The position numbers were made by a program, and so were the translations under genes. This document shows, piece after piece, positions 8,330 through 16,760 of a DNA stretch of 64,000 nucleotides; the stretch's first letter is position 1, and each line of letters starts with the position of its first letter. The stretch comes from Malonomonas sp036526255 (GTDB taxonomy: Bacteria; Desulfobacterota; Desulfuromonadia; Desulfuromonadales; Geopsychrobacteraceae), in contig DATCYW010000043.1 of the NCBI GenBank assembly GCA_036526255.1, positions 1-64,000 on the forward strand, read 5' to 3'. The notes beneath the pieces were generated by a model. The model was not told where the DNA came from. It saw nothing but the letters and a program-made list of their open reading frames with translations, and made no database searches.

Positions 8330-10393
8330 TCAGTCCAGAATCAACAGGGTCTGCCCGATGTCAACCGCATCGCCTTCGTTGATCAATAGCTTGCTGATGG
8401 TTCCGTCGCGCTCGGCGATGATTTCATTCTCCATCTTCATCGCTTCCAAAATCAGCAGTAGGTCGCCTTCAAGCACCTGTTGACCTTCGGTCACTTCAAG
8501 CTTCCAGATATTTCCGCCCAATGGCGCGACGACAGCATTGGCGTCGATGGCGGCTGCGGGGGTACACGTCGAAGCTGCAGTTGCTGCCGGTGCAGCGCTG
8601 CCTTCTACGCCAACAAATGCCAGCAGGGCTGCGCCGATATCGACCGCATCCCCTTCTTTAACCAGAATCTCGCCGACAACGCCCGATTTCTCGGCGATGA
8701 CTTCATGCTCCATTTTCATCGCTTCGAGGATGAACAGCAGATCGCCCTCTTCAACCTGTTGCCCAGCGGTTACTTCAACTTTCCAGATATTTCCGGCCAG
8801 ATGGGCGTTCACTGTATCAGCAGCAGACGGAACTGCTGCCGGACCAGCCGGAGCACCTGCGCCCACCGCAGCGGCTGCGGCTGCAGCACCTTCGGCGCCC
8901 GACACCTGTACAACAAAACTTTTGCCACCGCCGGTGACGGTAAACAGCTCGCCGCCTGCTACCGCAGCTGCCTTGGCAGTAGTGACCGGCTCCGCACCGG
9001 TCGGCAGAGGTTCAAAGGCAGCTGGGTTGTCACGATTTTCGATAAATTTGAGCCCGACCTGTTGAAACAGAGCATAGGTCAGGACATCCTCAATCTCATT
9101 TTCGGCGAGTTTAAGCTGCTTTTCAGCAGCGATGCCGCGCAGCTCGCTGGTCAGCTTCTCCACCTCGGGTTGTAGCAGATCAGCCGGACGGCAGGTGATC
9201 GGTGTTGCCCCTTTGAGGATTTTCGTCTGTAACTCCTTGTTCACAGGCGCCGGGGTGGTGCCGTACTCACCCTTGAGCACGGCGGTCGTCTCTTTGGTGA
9301 CCGCCTTGTAGCGCTCTCCGGCCAGCACATTCAGGACCGCCTGACTGCCAACGATCTGCGAGGTCGGAGTGACCAGCGGCAGAAAGCCGAGATCCTCGCG
9401 AACAAAGGGAATCTCTGCCAGAACCTGATCGATCTTGTCGCCAGCACCCTGCTCGCGCAACTGGCTTTCCATATTGGTCAGCATGCCGCCGGGCACCTGG
9501 GCCAGAATAATCCGCGCATCAATCCCTTTAAGAGATCCCTCGAACTTGGCGTATTTTTTCCGCACTTCGTGAAAATAGGCGGCGATCTCCTGCAGCAGCG
9601 CCATATCCAGGCCGGTGGCCCGGTCGGTCTCGGCGTTGATCGCCACCAGCGTCTCGGTGGGCGAATGCGCGTAAGTCATGCTCATGGAAGAGATCGAAGT
9701 ATCGACGTTGTCGATGCCCGCCTCGATCGCCTTCAGATAGGCGGCGGTCGACATGCCGGTGGTGGCGTGGCAATGCATCTGAATCGGAATCGCCAAGCTC
9801 TTCTTCAGTTTTTTGACCAGCTCGTAGGCGGCGTAGGGGGTGATGAGCCCGGCCATGTCCTTGATGCAGAGTGAGTGCGCACCCATATCTTCGATGGTCT
9901 TCGCCAGATCCACCCACTTGGCGAGGGTGTGCACCGGACTGACTGTATAGGAGATACAGCCCTGGGCATGTTTGTCCTGCTTGATGACTGCACGGATGGC
10001 GGTTTCGAGGTTGCGCGGATCGTTCATGGCGTCAAACACCCGGAACACGTCGATGCCGTTCACCGCTGCCCGCTCGACGAACTTCTCGACCACATCATCG
10101 GCATAATGACGGTAACCGAGGATATTCTGCCCGCGAAACAGCATCTGCAGTGGAGTCTTGGGCATGGCCTTTTTCAGTGCCCGCAGCCGCTCCCAGGGAT
10201 CTTCGCCGAGATAACGGATACAGGAGTCAAAGGTCGCGCCGCCCCAGGTTTCCAGTGACCAGTAGCCGACAGAATCCAGTTTCTCCGCAATCGGCAGCAT
10301 GTCATCCAGTCGCATCCGCGTTGCAAATAGTGACTGGTGCGCGTCACGCAGCACAAGTTCGGTAATCCCCAATGGTTTTTTCGCCTGACTCAT
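8330..10393 (-). CDS. oadA: OadA/transcarboxylase-5S-type carboxyltransferase with two tandem biotinyl domains
   Basis: 687 residues from the ATG at 10393, six bases after a GGGG Shine-Dalgarno; a TTG two codons upstream is unlikely. Residues 1-270 are the pyruvate/oxaloacetate-type carboxyltransferase TIM barrel: LVLRDAHQSLFATRM, the Lys-containing SLCIKDMAGL, and the metal-binding QMHCHATTGM. The PycB/OadA helical region follows to about 460. The C-terminus carries two biotinyl domains, each with a biotin-attachment Lys: ILEAMKMEHE and ILEAMKMENE, separated by an Ala-rich linker. Relatives usually have one biotinyl domain. It could decarboxylate oxaloacetate, or, with GcdA, pass CO2 from glutaconyl-CoA to pyruvate; the latter is a hypothesis. 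Confidence 0.85.
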   Translation of the reverse strand: MSQAKKPLGITELVLRDAHQSLFATRMRLDDMLPIAEKLDSVGYWSLETWGGATFDSCIRYLGEDPWERLRALKKAMPKTPLQMLFRGQNILGYRHYADDVVEKFVERAAVNGIDVFRVFDAMNDPRNLETAIRAVIKQDKHAQGCISYTVSPVHTLAKWVDLAKTIEDMGAHSLCIKDMAGLITPYAAYELVKKLKKSLAIPIQMHCHATTGMSTAAYLKAIEAGIDNVDTSISSMSMTYAHSPTETLVAINAETDRATGLDMALLQEIAAYFHEVRKKYAKFEGSLKGIDARIILAQVPGGMLTNMESQLREQGAGDKIDQVLAEIPFVREDLGFLPLVTPTSQIVGSQAVLNVLAGERYKAVTKETTAVLKGEYGTTPAPVNKELQTKILKGATPITCRPADLLQPEVEKLTSELRGIAAEKQLKLAENEIEDVLTYALFQQVGLKFIENRDNPAAFEPLPTGAEPVTTAKAAAVAGGELFTVTGGGKSFVVQVSGAEGAAAAAAAVGAGAPAGPAAVPSAADTVNAHLAGNIWKVEVTAGQQVEEGDLLFILEAMKMEHEVIAEKSGVVGEILVKEGDAVDIGAALLAFVGVEGSAAPAATAASTCTPAAAIDANAVVAPLGGNIWKLEVTEGQQVLEGDLLLILEAMKMENEIIAERDGTISKLLINEGDAVDIGQTLLILD

Positions 10394-10454
10394 GACCAAC
10401 CCCTATAAGCTGTTATACGGAGAAATCTTCTTCACGATATGACTAAGAATGGCC

Positions 10455-10485
10455 GGTTCCCCGTGACACGAGCGCCCGGGGAACC
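10455..10485 (-). other. Intercistronic hairpin between gcdA and oadA
   Basis: A perfect 9-bp stem GGTTCCCCG/CGGGGAACC with a 13-nt loop lies in the 107-bp gap between the two carboxyltransferase genes. No T-run follows on the minus strand, so it looks like an mRNA processing or stability element rather than a terminator. Confidence 0.55.
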
Positions 10486-10500
10486 AGCCATGTGCCGTCC

Positions 10501-12258
10501 CTACCCCCTGATGATGCGCGGTAGCAGCATCTGATGCACCGGTGTGATCGATTTGGGATTCTGGTAGTTGGCGCCAGTAAAGGCCTGAATGTATTTGCGC
10601 AGGTCAGTTAGCGAAACGATCTCATCGACAAAACCGGTTTTGGCGCAGTAAGCCGGCCGCGACTTGTCCTGATAGTCCTGAATCATCTGGTTCATCTTAT
10701 CCAGGGTCGGCGTGAGATCGTTGCCGGCATCGTCCTCTTTAACCAGTCGCCGCGCATAAGAAGCCGCCGCGGCGGTTTCACCGTGCATGACATAGATCTC
10801 GGTGACCGGCGTACCCAGAGTGAAGGCGTTATTATTGTTCGCCTGCGGGCCACACATGATGTAATGAGCAGCGGCGGTTCCCTTGCGCAGCACGACGCAC
10901 ATCATCGACAGATCAGTCTGCTCAATGGAATAGACCAGCGACTGCCCGAGCGCCAGCAGTTCGGCTTCTTCGGCGAGATCGCCGACATCGATACCGGTGG
11001 TGTCCTGCAACCAGACGATCGGCAGGTTGTCGCGACCACAGAGGGTGACGAACTCACTTTGCTTGATCAATCCCTCGCGGTAGTGCTTGCCGCCAACACC
11101 GGGATATTCACCGTTAGCGTAAGCCGGATAGCCGGGGAAGACGCCCTGTTGGTTGCCGATAAAGGCGACCGGGAAACCATCAATTTTGGCGATGCCGGTA
11201 AAAACCTCGCGGCCATAGTCGGGGCGGTATTCCATAAACTCGCTGTTGTCGGTCAGCCGCGCCAGAATCTGGATGGCGTCGTAGGGGCGCTTCTGGTTGG
11301 CTGGCAGCAGCAGATTGAGATCGCTGACCGGTAACCGTGGCTCAGCCGGTTCGGCAACCCGGAACATAATCGGATCGTAGGCCGGCATCATCCGCATGTA
11401 ATCCTTGATGCCGTCGAGCACGCCCTGCTCGGTCTCGTGAACCTCACGGAAATAGGCAGTCTGGTCGAAGTGAGTCTCGACCCGCCCCGGCGCCTTGCCC
11501 TTGAAACCCTTGGTCCCTTCGATCAGCGCCTGCGCTGCTTCGGCGTCGATATAGCCCTTGGGGTTCATGCCACCGACAATCCCGGCGCCGCCGACGGCGA
11601 TGTTCGCGCCCTCGTGAGCCAGCAGGATGGTCGGACTGATCCCCTGATAACCACCACCGGCCGGATTGGTGCCGTAAATGCCGTTGAGAATCGGAATCCC
11701 CAGATGATTGAGGTCGGCGTGACGGTAGAAAGGCGCGCCGCTCGAACGACGGCCTGCATAGACGGTCTCCTGCTCCATCAGCTTGACACCGCTGCAGTTG
11801 GTCAACCAGACCAGCGGCACGTTGAGGCGCTTGGCCATGTCGGTGACCATCAGAATGTTTTCCGACTGCCCGGCGATCCAAGCCCCGGCCATGACCTTGT
11901 TATCAAAACCGATAATGACCGCCCACTTGCCTTCGATCTTGCCGATACCGTTGACCACTCCGGTACAGCCCTCTTCATTGTCGGTCGGATTGTAGAGGCT
12001 GTGCAGCGGCGACCAGCTGCCGGCGTCAACCAGATAATCAAGGCGGTCGTAGATGGTCATCCCGCCGCGTTGATGAATTTTTTCGGCAGGAATCCCGGCA
12101 TTCTTGACCCGTTGAATTTCTACCGCCAGAATATCTTCCTGCTCCTTGATCAGATCAGCATTGGCCTGCGAGCGGCGCACCTCGCCTTCTCTCAGCTCTT
12201 TGCCAATCTCAGCCATTTTTTCAAAATACGGACGCAGCGGTGTCTGTTTGCGTGACAT
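10501..12258 (-). CDS. gcdA: Glutaconyl-CoA decarboxylase alpha subunit (carboxyltransferase)
   Basis: 585 residues from the ATG at 12258, which has AAAGGA seven bases upstream (a GTG five codons earlier overlaps that Shine-Dalgarno). GcdA moves the carboxyl group from glutaconyl-CoA to biotin. Family signatures are GTNPAGGGYQGISPTILLAH, NIAVGGAGIVGGMNPKG, IVWLQDTTGIDVG and the C-terminal YQNPKSITPVHQMLLPR. Length and these blocks match GcdA (about 587 aa in Acidaminococcus) rather than the shorter methylmalonyl-CoA decarboxylase MmdA (about 510-520 aa). It lies in one operon with the glutaryl-CoA dehydrogenase, membrane and biotin subunits. Methylmalonyl-CoA remains an alternative substrate but is less likely. 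Confidence 0.9.
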   Translation of the reverse strand: MSRKQTPLRPYFEKMAEIGKELREGEVRRSQANADLIKEQEDILAVEIQRVKNAGIPAEKIHQRGGMTIYDRLDYLVDAGSWSPLHSLYNPTDNEEGCTGVVNGIGKIEGKWAVIIGFDNKVMAGAWIAGQSENILMVTDMAKRLNVPLVWLTNCSGVKLMEQETVYAGRRSSGAPFYRHADLNHLGIPILNGIYGTNPAGGGYQGISPTILLAHEGANIAVGGAGIVGGMNPKGYIDAEAAQALIEGTKGFKGKAPGRVETHFDQTAYFREVHETEQGVLDGIKDYMRMMPAYDPIMFRVAEPAEPRLPVSDLNLLLPANQKRPYDAIQILARLTDNSEFMEYRPDYGREVFTGIAKIDGFPVAFIGNQQGVFPGYPAYANGEYPGVGGKHYREGLIKQSEFVTLCGRDNLPIVWLQDTTGIDVGDLAEEAELLALGQSLVYSIEQTDLSMMCVVLRKGTAAAHYIMCGPQANNNNAFTLGTPVTEIYVMHGETAAAASYARRLVKEDDAGNDLTPTLDKMNQMIQDYQDKSRPAYCAKTGFVDEIVSLTDLRKYIQAFTGANYQNPKSITPVHQMLLPRIIRG

Positions 12259-12342
12259 GGAAAGTCCTTTCACACGGATAACGGGACGCGATCTTTTGAA
12301 AGAACGCAGCTCCCCGTGGTTCTAAGATTTGGAGAAACGCTA

Positions 12343-12555
12343 TCAGCCGATAACCAGCAGCACATCACCGTCATTGACCGCATCACCCTCTTTGACCTTG
12401 ATTGCGGTGACGGTACCGCTGTCGTCGCAGTAGATCGGGGTTTCCATCTTCAGTGCCTCGAGGATCACCAGCTCGTCGTCCAGCTCGACTTTATCACCAA
12501 CCGCAACAAGAATTTTCCAGACATTTCCGGCAATAGGCGCTAACAAATCAGGCAT
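12343..12555 (-). CDS. gcdC: Minimal biotin carrier protein of the decarboxylase
   Basis: Only 70 residues, essentially one biotinyl domain: LLAPIAGNVWKI...LVILEALKMETPIYCD...VKEGDAVNDGDVLLVIG. The biotinylated Lys lies in ALKM, where the residue before Lys is Leu instead of the common Met. Known GcdC proteins have a long Ala/Pro linker before this domain; here it is absent. It would carry CO2 from GcdA to the membrane subunit GcdB. ATG with AAGGAG upstream; 45 bp after gcdB. Confidence 0.87.
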   Translation of the reverse strand: MPDLLAPIAGNVWKILVAVGDKVELDDELVILEALKMETPIYCDDSGTVTAIKVKEGDAVNDGDVLLVIG

Positions 12556-12600
12556 CGCTACTCTCCTTTATCAGGTGTTATATGGCATCAATAAAACGGA

Positions 12601-13719
12601 TCAGCCGAGATTCTGCAGCAGGATGGCCGCAGCCACCACGGTGCCGATCACCCCGGCCACATTCGGGCCCATGGCATACATCAGCAGATAGTTACGACGA
12701 TTGGCTTCCGAGCCGACCTTATGAACACAGCGCGCCGCCATCGGCACGGCAGAAACGCCGGCGGCACCGATCAGCGGATTGATCTTGTCCTTCAGGAACA
12801 GATTCATGATTTTGGCCATGATCAATCCCGCGCCAGTACTGACGATGAAGGCGAACAGGCCGAGAAAGAAGATGAACAGCACCTTGGGGCTTAAAAATGT
12901 GCCGGCGGTCATGGTGGCGCCGACCGAAAGCCCAAGGAAGATAGTGACGATGTTCATCAGCTCGTTCGAGGCCGATTTACTCAAGCGCTCGACGACACCC
13001 GACTCTTTGAATAGGTTGCCAAGCATCAGCATCGAGATCAGCGGCGCAGCAGGCGGCACCACCAGCATGATTGTCATGGCGGTGATGATCGGAAAGCAGA
13101 CCTTCTGCAGCTTGCTGACCGGGCGCAGCTTGGTCATGACGATCTTGCGTTCTTTCTCGGTTGTCAGCAGTTTCATCATCGGCGGCTGGATAATCGGCAC
13201 CAGCGCCATGTAGGCGTAAGCCGATACCGCGGTGGCACCAAGCAGATGCGGCGCAAGCTTGGAGGTCAGGTAGATAGTTGTGGGTCCATCAGCGCCGCCA
13301 ATAATGGCAATGGCACCGGCTTCCTGCAGATCAAAACCGAACAGGACGGCAGCAAAGAAGGTCACATAAAGCCCGGCCTGAGCGCCCGCCCCCAGCAGCA
13401 TCGTCTTGGGATTGGCGATCAACGGCCCGAAGTCGATCATCGCCCCAAGCCCCAAAAAGATCAGCGGCGGGATGATGTCCATCTCGATCCCGTAGTGATA
13501 AAAGAACCAGACCAGACCGTGCTCAGGCTCCATCAGGTAGGTCAGCGGCAGATTGACGATCAGAATGCCGAAGGCGATCGGCAACAGCAACAACGGCTCA
13601 TACTGTTTTTTAATGGCCAAATAGAGCAGCACGAAAGAGACCAGCCACATCACCAGATTGCCACCAGTCAGACTGACAACGCCGCTTGAAAATAGCAGCT
13701 CTTTGAGGATATCGAGCAT
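12601..13719 (-). CDS. gcdB: Na+-pumping decarboxylase membrane subunit (OadB/GcdB family)
   Basis: 372 residues with about ten hydrophobic segments. It decarboxylates carboxybiotin and exports Na+. Conserved blocks of the family are present: GLGAMIDFGPLIANPKTMLLGAGAQ, AIAIIGGADGPTTIYLTSKLAP (the GGADGPT motif with the Na+-site Asp), and GAAGVSAVPMAARCVHKVG. The length equals that of GcdB. ATG follows GGGGGGCAAGTC. The gene lies between the small OadG-like subunit and the biotin carrier. This subunit makes the operon energy-conserving: it turns the free energy of glutaconyl-CoA decarboxylation into a sodium gradient. Confidence 0.93.
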   Translation of the reverse strand: MLDILKELLFSSGVVSLTGGNLVMWLVSFVLLYLAIKKQYEPLLLLPIAFGILIVNLPLTYLMEPEHGLVWFFYHYGIEMDIIPPLIFLGLGAMIDFGPLIANPKTMLLGAGAQAGLYVTFFAAVLFGFDLQEAGAIAIIGGADGPTTIYLTSKLAPHLLGATAVSAYAYMALVPIIQPPMMKLLTTEKERKIVMTKLRPVSKLQKVCFPIITAMTIMLVVPPAAPLISMLMLGNLFKESGVVERLSKSASNELMNIVTIFLGLSVGATMTAGTFLSPKVLFIFFLGLFAFIVSTGAGLIMAKIMNLFLKDKINPLIGAAGVSAVPMAARCVHKVGSEANRRNYLLMYAMGPNVAGVIGTVVAAAILLQNLG

Positions 13720-13731
13720 GACTTGCCCCCC

Positions 13732-13923
13732 TTAATCTTTCGCTGGATCAGCTGATGATTTCGGAACGGGTACAGCTTCCGGCGCCCCTCCGTTCTTCCC
13801 ATTTTCGACAAAATCGATGACCCTGGTGCTGAGCTGGGTCAGGATCTGCAGCAGAAACATGACCAGAAAAACACCGATAATACCGCTACTGAAAACTTCA
13901 AAAACCTTGGACCAGTCAGTCAT
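13732..13923 (-). CDS. gcdD: OadG/GcdD-like small membrane subunit
   Basis: 63 residues: a single transmembrane helix (GIIGVFLVMFLLQILTQLSTR) and a short Pro/Ala-rich tail. This is the layout of OadG/MmdD/GcdD subunits that hold the cytoplasmic carboxyltransferase on the membrane pump. It ends 12 bp before gcdB. The primary sequence of this family is poorly conserved, so the assignment rests on topology, size and position. Confidence 0.75.
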   Translation of the reverse strand: MTDWSKVFEVFSSGIIGVFLVMFLLQILTQLSTRVIDFVENGKNGGAPEAVPVPKSSADPAKD

Positions 13924-13983
13924 ACCGCATATCCTATTCTCGTTAAACTTAAGTTGGTTAACGAACTATAGCTAGAAATCAGT

Positions 13984-15141
13984 TTAACGATTGGTCGCAT
14001 CTCCTAAAGAGATGCCGGCGATAATGGTCTTCTGAATATTACTGGTTCCTTCGACCACGCGCAGTGACTGGGCATCACGTAAAAAACGCTCGGCCGGGTA
14101 TTCAGTTGAGAAGCCGTAACTGCCAAAAATTTTCATGGTATCGCTGGCCGCATGGACGGCGGCTTCAGAAGCGAAGAGTTTGGCGATAGAGGTCTGGTGC
14201 TGGTTGGGAAGCCCCTGATCTTTGAGCCATGCGGCCCGATAAACCAGCAGCTTGGCAGCCTCGTGCTCGGCAACCATGTCGGCGATCTGAGCCTGAATCA
14301 TCTGGTAGGAGCCGATTTTCTTGCCGAACTGGGTGCGCTCATTGGCATAGCCGATGGCCGCTTCGATGGCACCGCCAGCGATACCGAGCGCTCCGGCGCA
14401 GCAACTAATCCGGGTGTTGTTGAGTTGCCACATGCAGATCTGAAAGCCCTGTCCAACCTCGCCCAGCACTGAATCCTTGGGAATCTTCGCCTTATCGAAG
14501 GCAATCTCACCGGTCGGAGCGCAATGCAGGCCCAGCTTGGTCTCGATCGGCGCAGTGACGATCCCCTCATTGTCCTTGAGGTTGACGATGAAACAGGTCA
14601 TCCCCTTGTATTTCTGGCTCTTATCGGTGAAGGCGTAAACCAGACCGTAATCACCGACGTGAGCATTGGAAATCCACATCTTCTGACCGTTCAGCTCCCA
14701 GTGGTCGCCGCGGTCCGTCGCGGTGGTCCCCATGCTGGCAACGTCAGACCCTGAATTCGGCTCGGTGATGGCAAAGAAACCACAGGATTCGGCGCTCACC
14801 CAGTCAGGGATAAAGCGACGCTTCTGTTCCTCGGTGCCAAACTTGTTTACAGTGACCGCCGGGCCGATATTCTGCATGTTGAACGGCAGCCGCCAGGAAC
14901 CGCTGACCTTAGCGATCTGTTCGGCCAGCAGCACCGACTCAAGAAAACCGAAGCCGTTGCCGTCATACTCCTCAGGCAAAGCGCAGCCGAAAAAGCCGAG
15001 CGAGGCCATTTTTTTGACCAGTTCGGGACGATAGCGGTGATTCGCCTCATCATCTTTCAGGTTCGGCAGGATTTCCTTCTGGGCAAATTCCTTGGCCATG
15101 TCCTGCATCATCCGCTGTTCATCTGTCAGTCCAAAATGCAT
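13984..15141 (-). CDS. Glutaryl-CoA dehydrogenase, probably non-decarboxylating
   Basis: 385 residues with the acyl-CoA dehydrogenase fold: FAITEPNSGSDVASM (FAD/substrate), RTQFGKKIGSYQMIQ, FGSYGFSTEYPAERFLRDA, and catalytic Glu364 in RVVEGTSNIQ. Residue 363 before the catalytic Glu is Val. In decarboxylating glutaryl-CoA dehydrogenases this is Tyr, and a strictly conserved Tyr-to-Val change is known for the glutaconyl-CoA-forming enzyme of Desulfococcus. The carboxylate-binding Arg is kept (R84 in GSWRLPF). The product glutaconyl-CoA would be the substrate of the Gcd complex encoded just downstream. ATG with AGGAGG. Another acyl-CoA substrate is possible but context favours glutaryl-CoA. Confidence 0.85.
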   Translation of the reverse strand: MHFGLTDEQRMMQDMAKEFAQKEILPNLKDDEANHRYRPELVKKMASLGFFGCALPEEYDGNGFGFLESVLLAEQIAKVSGSWRLPFNMQNIGPAVTVNKFGTEEQKRRFIPDWVSAESCGFFAITEPNSGSDVASMGTTATDRGDHWELNGQKMWISNAHVGDYGLVYAFTDKSQKYKGMTCFIVNLKDNEGIVTAPIETKLGLHCAPTGEIAFDKAKIPKDSVLGEVGQGFQICMWQLNNTRISCCAGALGIAGGAIEAAIGYANERTQFGKKIGSYQMIQAQIADMVAEHEAAKLLVYRAAWLKDQGLPNQHQTSIAKLFASEAAVHAASDTMKIFGSYGFSTEYPAERFLRDAQSLRVVEGTSNIQKTIIAGISLGDATNR

Positions 15142-15196
15142 TTCGACCTCCTGTAAAATTTTGTGTTTGCTGGCAACAACTGTTTAGCTTCAGTTT

Positions 15197-15982
15197 TTAT
15201 AAATTTTCCAGTCGACGGCTGATTTCCACCAGCTTTGGACCGATATCCAGTTCGAGCTTTTCGGCGCTGAGCTGCCAGGCTGGCCCACCGCAGTTGATGG
15301 CCAGAACCGAGCGATCAGCCTGTATCAAGGGGACAGCGATGGAGTTGACGTTTTCACGCCAGTCGCCGAGGGAGAAACAGAAACCCTTTTGTGCATAGTC
15401 GACAGCCCCCTGCTCAATCCCGGCTTTGATCTGCGACCACTCCCCCCTCGGCGTCGCCTGGCGGATCTGGGCAATCAGCGTGTTCCGTTCGTCCTCCGGC
15501 AAACCGCAGAGCAGCGCCCGCCCCATCGCAGTATTGGCAATACGGGTGCGCGCGCCGACATCAATCCGCAGAGCGATCATATTCGCACGTGAGACGCAAT
15601 TCTCCAGATAGACCATATGCAGGCCGTCGCGTGACGCAAGCGAAACTGAGGCTTCAGCGCTGTCGGCCAGTTCCTGCATCAGCGGCCGAGCCGACTTAAG
15701 AATATCCATATTGCCGAGCATTGAATGGCCCAGCGAAAGCACAGCGGCGCCCAGGCTGTACTGGTTAAAACGTTTGGAGTGGTTCAGATATCCCAGCACC
15801 GTCAGGGTCTGCGTCAGACGTGACACAGTCGCCTTGGGCAGATTGGTACGCTCAGCGATCTCCTGATTGCCGAGAAATCGATCCCCCTGGCGAAAGCAGC
15901 GCAATACACTCAATCCTCGCGCCAACGCGGTAATGACCTGAGGTTTCGCCTCTTCGTTGTCAATTTTGATTTCGTCACTCAT
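15197..15982 (-). CDS. IclR-family transcriptional regulator
   Basis: 261 residues from the ATG at 15982; it has AGGGA about ten bases upstream, while an ATG three codons earlier is too close to it. The winged helix-turn-helix (NQEIAERTNLPKATVSRLTQTLTVLGYL) occupies about residues 35-65 and the effector-binding IclR domain the rest. IclR proteins often control aromatic or organic-acid genes. A palindrome matching the IclR consensus lies just upstream of its promoter. It precedes the glutaryl-CoA dehydrogenase by 55 bp on the same strand, so it probably controls itself and the gcd operon. The effector is unknown. Confidence 0.88.
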   Translation of the reverse strand: MSDEIKIDNEEAKPQVITALARGLSVLRCFRQGDRFLGNQEIAERTNLPKATVSRLTQTLTVLGYLNHSKRFNQYSLGAAVLSLGHSMLGNMDILKSARPLMQELADSAEASVSLASRDGLHMVYLENCVSRANMIALRIDVGARTRIANTAMGRALLCGLPEDERNTLIAQIRQATPRGEWSQIKAGIEQGAVDYAQKGFCFSLGDWRENVNSIAVPLIQADRSVLAINCGGPAWQLSAEKLELDIGPKLVEISRRLENL

Positions 15983-16038
15983 GCTTGCCATTCCCTGAAC
16001 TGAACCCACCAGCGGATTCCTCTTTTTCACTGTGCATA

Positions 16039-16067
16039 AATCTACATTAGGAAAAATCACCGGTCAA
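16039..16067 (-). promoter_or_regulatory. sigma-70 promoter of iclR
   Basis: TTGACC (16067-16062), a 17-bp spacer and TAGATT (16044-16039) on the minus strand, about 55 bp upstream of the iclR start. The IclR-type palindrome begins 10 bp upstream of the -35 box. Confidence 0.6.
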
Positions 16068-16076
16068 CACTTTTTT

Positions 16077-16091
16077 TGGAATTCATTTCCA
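16077..16091. promoter_or_regulatory. IclR-type operator
   Basis: TGGAATTCATTTCCA differs at one position from the known IclR consensus TGGAAATNATTTCCA and is palindromic except for one pair. Lying upstream of the -35 box of iclR, it could serve autoregulation or activation, and also the divergent gene at 16226. Confidence 0.65.
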
Positions 16092-16225
16092 CTGTACGGA
16101 ATTAACAAGGGTAAAAAAACACGCTTATCAACACCAATCTCAACTTGTTCTCCAGATTCGAAAATGGCATAGTAGCCGCGTTAAGATTTTGAGGATTTTT
16201 CATTTCACACGAAAGGTACACAGTG

Positions 16226-16705
16226 ATGGTTCCGACATCAGTCAGCAAAGCCTGGGCAGAGCTTCCGGAGAGTAAAAAAGCCGCCGTTTGCCGCTTATGC
16301 GCCAAAAGACAACCGATGGTATTTTCACGTTGGGTCGAAGCAGCCGGCTTGAAAAAATTTCGCCACGAATCGCTGGTCAACCGCAAAGTCGGCTCGGGCC
16401 CCCGCTTCGACGCAGCGCTGTTCAAGGCCGAAGACGGACATCTGGCGTCAGACGTCCTGGTCTCCTACTTCACCGAGTTATCGCCGGAAATAAACGATCA
16501 ATACCTGGCACTGCAGGATGCTGCCGGAAATGAAGAGCCGGAAACCAAACTGAAGATCTACGCACAGCTGGCAAACAGGTTCAAGGATTCGCCATATATC
16601 AGGCTGTACCTGACTGCGGCGCTCTGGGTTGAAGAGTTCAACGAAGAGGACATCAAGATTGTCGAGACATTGGCTGCGGAACTTGCGGCCACGGCAGAAG
16701 AATAG
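16226..16705 (+). CDS. Conserved-looking hypothetical protein
   Basis: 159 residues, soluble, no signal peptide. Two Cys and basic residues near the N-terminus (VCRLCAKRQPMVFSRWVEAAGLKKF), then an acidic helical C-terminal half that looks repeat-like (YAQLANRFKDSPYIRLYLTAALWVEEF). I do not recognise the family. Start: ATG at 16226 with AAGG nine bases upstream; the GTG directly before it is an alternative. Divergent from iclR with the IclR-type palindrome between them, so the two may share a regulator. A carboxymuconolactone-decarboxylase-like gene follows 55 bp later. Confidence 0.6.
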   Translation: MVPTSVSKAWAELPESKKAAVCRLCAKRQPMVFSRWVEAAGLKKFRHESLVNRKVGSGPRFDAALFKAEDGHLASDVLVSYFTELSPEINDQYLALQDAAGNEEPETKLKIYAQLANRFKDSPYIRLYLTAALWVEEFNEEDIKIVETLAAELAATAEE

Positions 16706-16760
16706 CTTAAAAGGCGGGCAGTGCCCGCCTTACTTATTTGAACGCAAAAAGGAGCTGTCC

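Noticed and set aside
10501..12258. Methylmalonyl-CoA decarboxylase/propionyl-CoA carboxylase beta subunit
   Set aside because: Length (585) and sequence blocks match GcdA better than MmdA or PccB, and a glutaryl-CoA dehydrogenase is in the same operon.
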